In this document: positions 22,627 through 24,466 of the stretch, one piece after another | Layout of the letters: each line of letters starts with the position of its first letter | Position numbering within the stretch: the stretch's first letter is position 1 | NCBI GenBank assembly: GCA_002709185.1 | Contig: PAQB01000017.1 | Coordinates: 1-24,466 of the forward strand | Length of the DNA stretch: 24,466 bases | Direction: 5' to 3' | Source of the DNA: Flavobacteriaceae bacterium | GTDB lineage: Bacteria; Bacteroidota; Bacteroidia; Flavobacteriales; Flavobacteriaceae | Translations under genes and position numbers: made by a program | The notes under the pieces: model-generated | Database searches by the model: none | Seen by the model: the letters and a program-made list of their open reading frames with translations, nothing else | Told to the model about the DNA's origin: nothing

Positions 22627-22649
22627 TGCATCAACAGAGCAGCCTGAGT

Positions 22650-23714
22650 TTAAATCTTGTCACAAATAAATTTCTCTAGTTTTTCACTGAAAAAATTTGG
22701 AGAAAATTTTTCATATAAATGTTTCCAGTTTTTCTTTAAAGTCCTTGCGGTTTTACCATAATAAAGCTCTGGTTTGAAATCTTTTAGGTGTACAGACACA
22801 TTTTGTTTTTTATCCTCGAATAAACCCCATGCTTCTTTTTTAATCCATGGAGAAAAAATCGTGAATGTTGGAACGTTTAGTGCTTTTGCCATATTAATAG
22901 CTCCTCCTTCGTTTCCAATTAATGCATTACAGTGATATGTGATGGCTAAAAAGTCGCGTAAGCTTTTTCCAAAAACGTCAAAATAAATTTGTTTTTGAGT
23001 TGAAGGCTCGCATAAATCGTAAATAAATTTTGCTTCAGATTCTTGTTTTGGAATATAATTAAATAGGATTTGTGCTTCTTTTTTTTCACTTACGAGCTTA
23101 TTTATCAGTTTCGCCATGTAGCTAGCAGGATATGTTTTTGCTGCACTACTTCCAATCACACTGATCATGTATAATGGTTTGTTTAAATTTATTGAGGCGG
23201 ACTTCAACAAAGTACTTGCTTTATTTTTTTCCAATTCGGTCAGATGTATTTTGGGTCTGATGGTTTTAGGCGCTTCAATATTTAAGGGCTTTAATAATTG
23301 CAGTCTGTTTTCTATGGCAAGACCAGCATTAGTTTCAGGATTTTTTTTATCCTTAAAAGTATGTGTATATAAAAAAGCTGTGTAGTATTTGTATTTAGAA
23401 ATCCTAGTCTTTGCTTTTGAAAACCATGACATGATATTACTCGATGTTTTAGAGTACACATCAATCACGACATCATATTGTTCTTTTTTAAGTTGTTTAG
23501 AAAATGCAAAGAGTTGCTTTTTACTAGCTTCAACTTCTGTTGTTACAAATTGAAAGGTATCAATAAACGGATTGTGTTCTACAACAGGATACGTATGCGA
23601 ATTAATCACATAATGTGTTTCTGCATCAGGATATTTGTGCTTTATAGCTTCAAATAGAATACTCGAAGTCAGCACATCGCCAATCATTTTTTGTTGTATA
23701 ACAAGTACTTTCAA
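22650..23714 (-). CDS. Family 9 glycosyltransferase (heptosyltransferase-like)
   Basis: The 354-aa GT-B protein has the family's N-terminal signature KVLVIQQKMIGDVLTSS (2-18), which positions the acceptor side, and GNEGGAINMA (267-276) in the nucleotide-sugar site, followed by VPTFTIFSPW. These features fit ADP-heptose:LPS heptosyltransferases, cytoplasmic enzymes of inner-core assembly; Bacteroidota members may use other sugars. No ATG precedes the signature: possible starts are TTG at 23720 or TTG at 23714, and I chose the latter because it gives the family start MKVLVIQ. The start lies 33 bases after the dapD stop on the same strand, with no good -7 box between, so read-through from dapD is likely. 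Confidence 0.87.
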   Translation of the reverse strand: MKVLVIQQKMIGDVLTSSILFEAIKHKYPDAETHYVINSHTYPVVEHNPFIDTFQFVTTEVEASKKQLFAFSKQLKKEQYDVVIDVYSKTSSNIMSWFSKAKTRISKYKYYTAFLYTHTFKDKKNPETNAGLAIENRLQLLKPLNIEAPKTIRPKIHLTELEKNKASTLLKSASINLNKPLYMISVIGSSAAKTYPASYMAKLINKLVSEKKEAQILFNYIPKQESEAKFIYDLCEPSTQKQIYFDVFGKSLRDFLAITYHCNALIGNEGGAINMAKALNVPTFTIFSPWIKKEAWGLFEDKKQNVSVHLKDFKPELYYGKTARTLKKNWKHLYEKFSPNFFSEKLEKFICDKI

Positions 23715-23747
23715 ACACAAAGAGTTATTTGTTAGTATAAATCTGAT

Positions 23748-24466
23748 TTAAACAGCTACATCATATTCACGCAAAGCATCATTTAATGATGTCTTTTTAT
23801 TTGTGCTTTCTTTTCGTTTACCAATAATAAGCGCACAAGGTACATTATAATCTCCAGCAGGAAATTTTTTAGTGTAACTACCAGGAATCACTACCGAACG
23901 TTCTGGAATGACCCCTTTCATTTCAATGGGTTCATCACCAGTGACATCAATGATTTTAGTACTCATGGTTAAAACTACGTTGGCGCCTAATACCGCTTCT
24001 TTTTTAACCCGAACCCCTTCAACAACAATACAACGCGAACCAATAAAAGCGCCATCTTCAATGATGACAGGAGCCGCTTGCAGGGGCTCTAAAACCCCGC
24101 CAATTCCCACGCCACCAGAAAGGTGTACGTTTTTACCAATTTGAGCACAACTGCCTACGGTTGCCCAGGTATCCACCATAGAGCCTTCGTCAACATAGGC
24201 CCCTATATTTACATAACTTGGCATTAAAATGGTTCCCTTGGAAACATAGGCGCCATAACGGGCCACCGCATGAGGTACCACGCGAATACCTCTGGCTTTA
24301 TAATCTTTTTTTAATGGAATTTTATCGTGAAATTCAAAAGGACCAACCTCAATAGTTTCCATGGTTTGAATTGGAAAATAGAGCACTACGGCCTTTTTCA
24401 CCCATTCATTCACTTGCCATCCATCGGCTTTGGGCTCTGCAACACGAAGGCTTCCTTCGTCTAAAA
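23748..24466 (-). CDS. dapD: Tetrahydrodipicolinate N-succinyltransferase, 5' end outside the window
   Basis: Succinylates tetrahydrodipicolinate in the succinylase branch of diaminopimelate and lysine synthesis. The visible ~238 residues run from LDEGSLRVAEPKADGWQV at the window edge to the stop; E. coli DapD has LDNGALRVAE at the same place, so about 35 N-terminal residues are missing. The middle has the left-handed beta-helix hexapeptide repeats: PSYVNIGAYVDEGSMVDTWA, then GKNVHLSGGVGIGGVLEP and GAFIGSRCIVVEGVRV. The C-terminal KRKESTNKKTSLNDALRE closes the domain. A GTG at 24413 looks like a start but is internal, because the homologous frame continues past it. The GT9 gene follows on the same strand. 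The acetyltransferase DapH is a relative but is shorter and starts differently. Confidence 0.96.
   Translation of the reverse strand, partial: LDEGSLRVAEPKADGWQVNEWVKKAVVLYFPIQTMETIEVGPFEFHDKIPLKKDYKARGIRVVPHAVARYGAYVSKGTILMPSYVNIGAYVDEGSMVDTWATVGSCAQIGKNVHLSGGVGIGGVLEPLQAAPVIIEDGAFIGSRCIVVEGVRVKKEAVLGANVVLTMSTKIIDVTGDEPIEMKGVIPERSVVIPGSYTKKFPAGDYNVPCALIIGKRKESTNKKTSLNDALREYDVAV

Noticed and set aside
24411..24413. GTG as the dapD start codon
   Set aside because: The frame continues to the window edge with residues that match the conserved DapD N-terminal region, so the gene is truncated by the window and not started here.

Overview
The window looks like chromosomal DNA of a member of the Flavobacteriaceae (Bacteroidota). 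Four things point there: the tmRNA encodes the proteolysis tag GENNYALAA; two adjacent exported proteins end in the gliding-motility-type 'type B' sorting domain of the type IX secretion system; several genes carry Bacteroidota promoters (a TTG-like -33 and a TAnnTTTG -7 box) and no evident Shine-Dalgarno sequences; and the proteins (UvrB, SucC, LysA, DapD) read as flavobacterial versions. There is no CRISPR array, insertion sequence, plasmid or phage module.

Layout. (1) 1-2140: tmRNA on the minus strand with its own terminator, divergent from a saccharopine dehydrogenase-like gene that converges on a small cold-shock protein across a shared terminator. (2) 2140-5428: lysA, divergent from an uncharacterised ACT-like protein, followed by sucC with a clear promoter. 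(3) 5453-12473: convergent uvrB, then a two-gene operon for large secreted T9SS cargo proteins. (4) 12560-17883, minus strand: a tightly packed six-gene run tsaC - cca - ctaA - PRiA4-like gene - ABC ATPase - ABC permease, with two 4-nt overlaps and one 2-nt gap. (5) 17977-23714: a more A/T-rich block of five glycosyltransferases (three GT2, one GT4, one GT9) and a Kdo/InaA-type lipopolysaccharide kinase, together looking like lipooligosaccharide core or surface-glycan assembly. (6) 23748-end: dapD, its 5' end beyond the window.

How the parts fit. Most genes are housekeeping: ribosome rescue, tRNA CCA addition and t6A synthesis, lysine/DAP synthesis, the TCA cycle, heme A for cytochrome oxidase, and nucleotide excision repair. 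The accessory content is the T9SS cargo pair and the glycosyltransferase/LPS-kinase block. I see no compact, clearly new defence or mobile system. The most interesting leads are the ACT-like gene divergent from lysA, the tandem-repeat T9SS cargo, the kinase-containing glycan cluster, the PRiA4-like gene embedded in a housekeeping operon, and a recurring arrangement in which the -7 box almost touches the start codon, implying near-leaderless mRNAs.

Several start codons were moved from the longest open frame to a better-supported position (cold-shock protein, LPS kinase, GT2, GT4, GT9). No gene-free stretch exceeds 300 bases.
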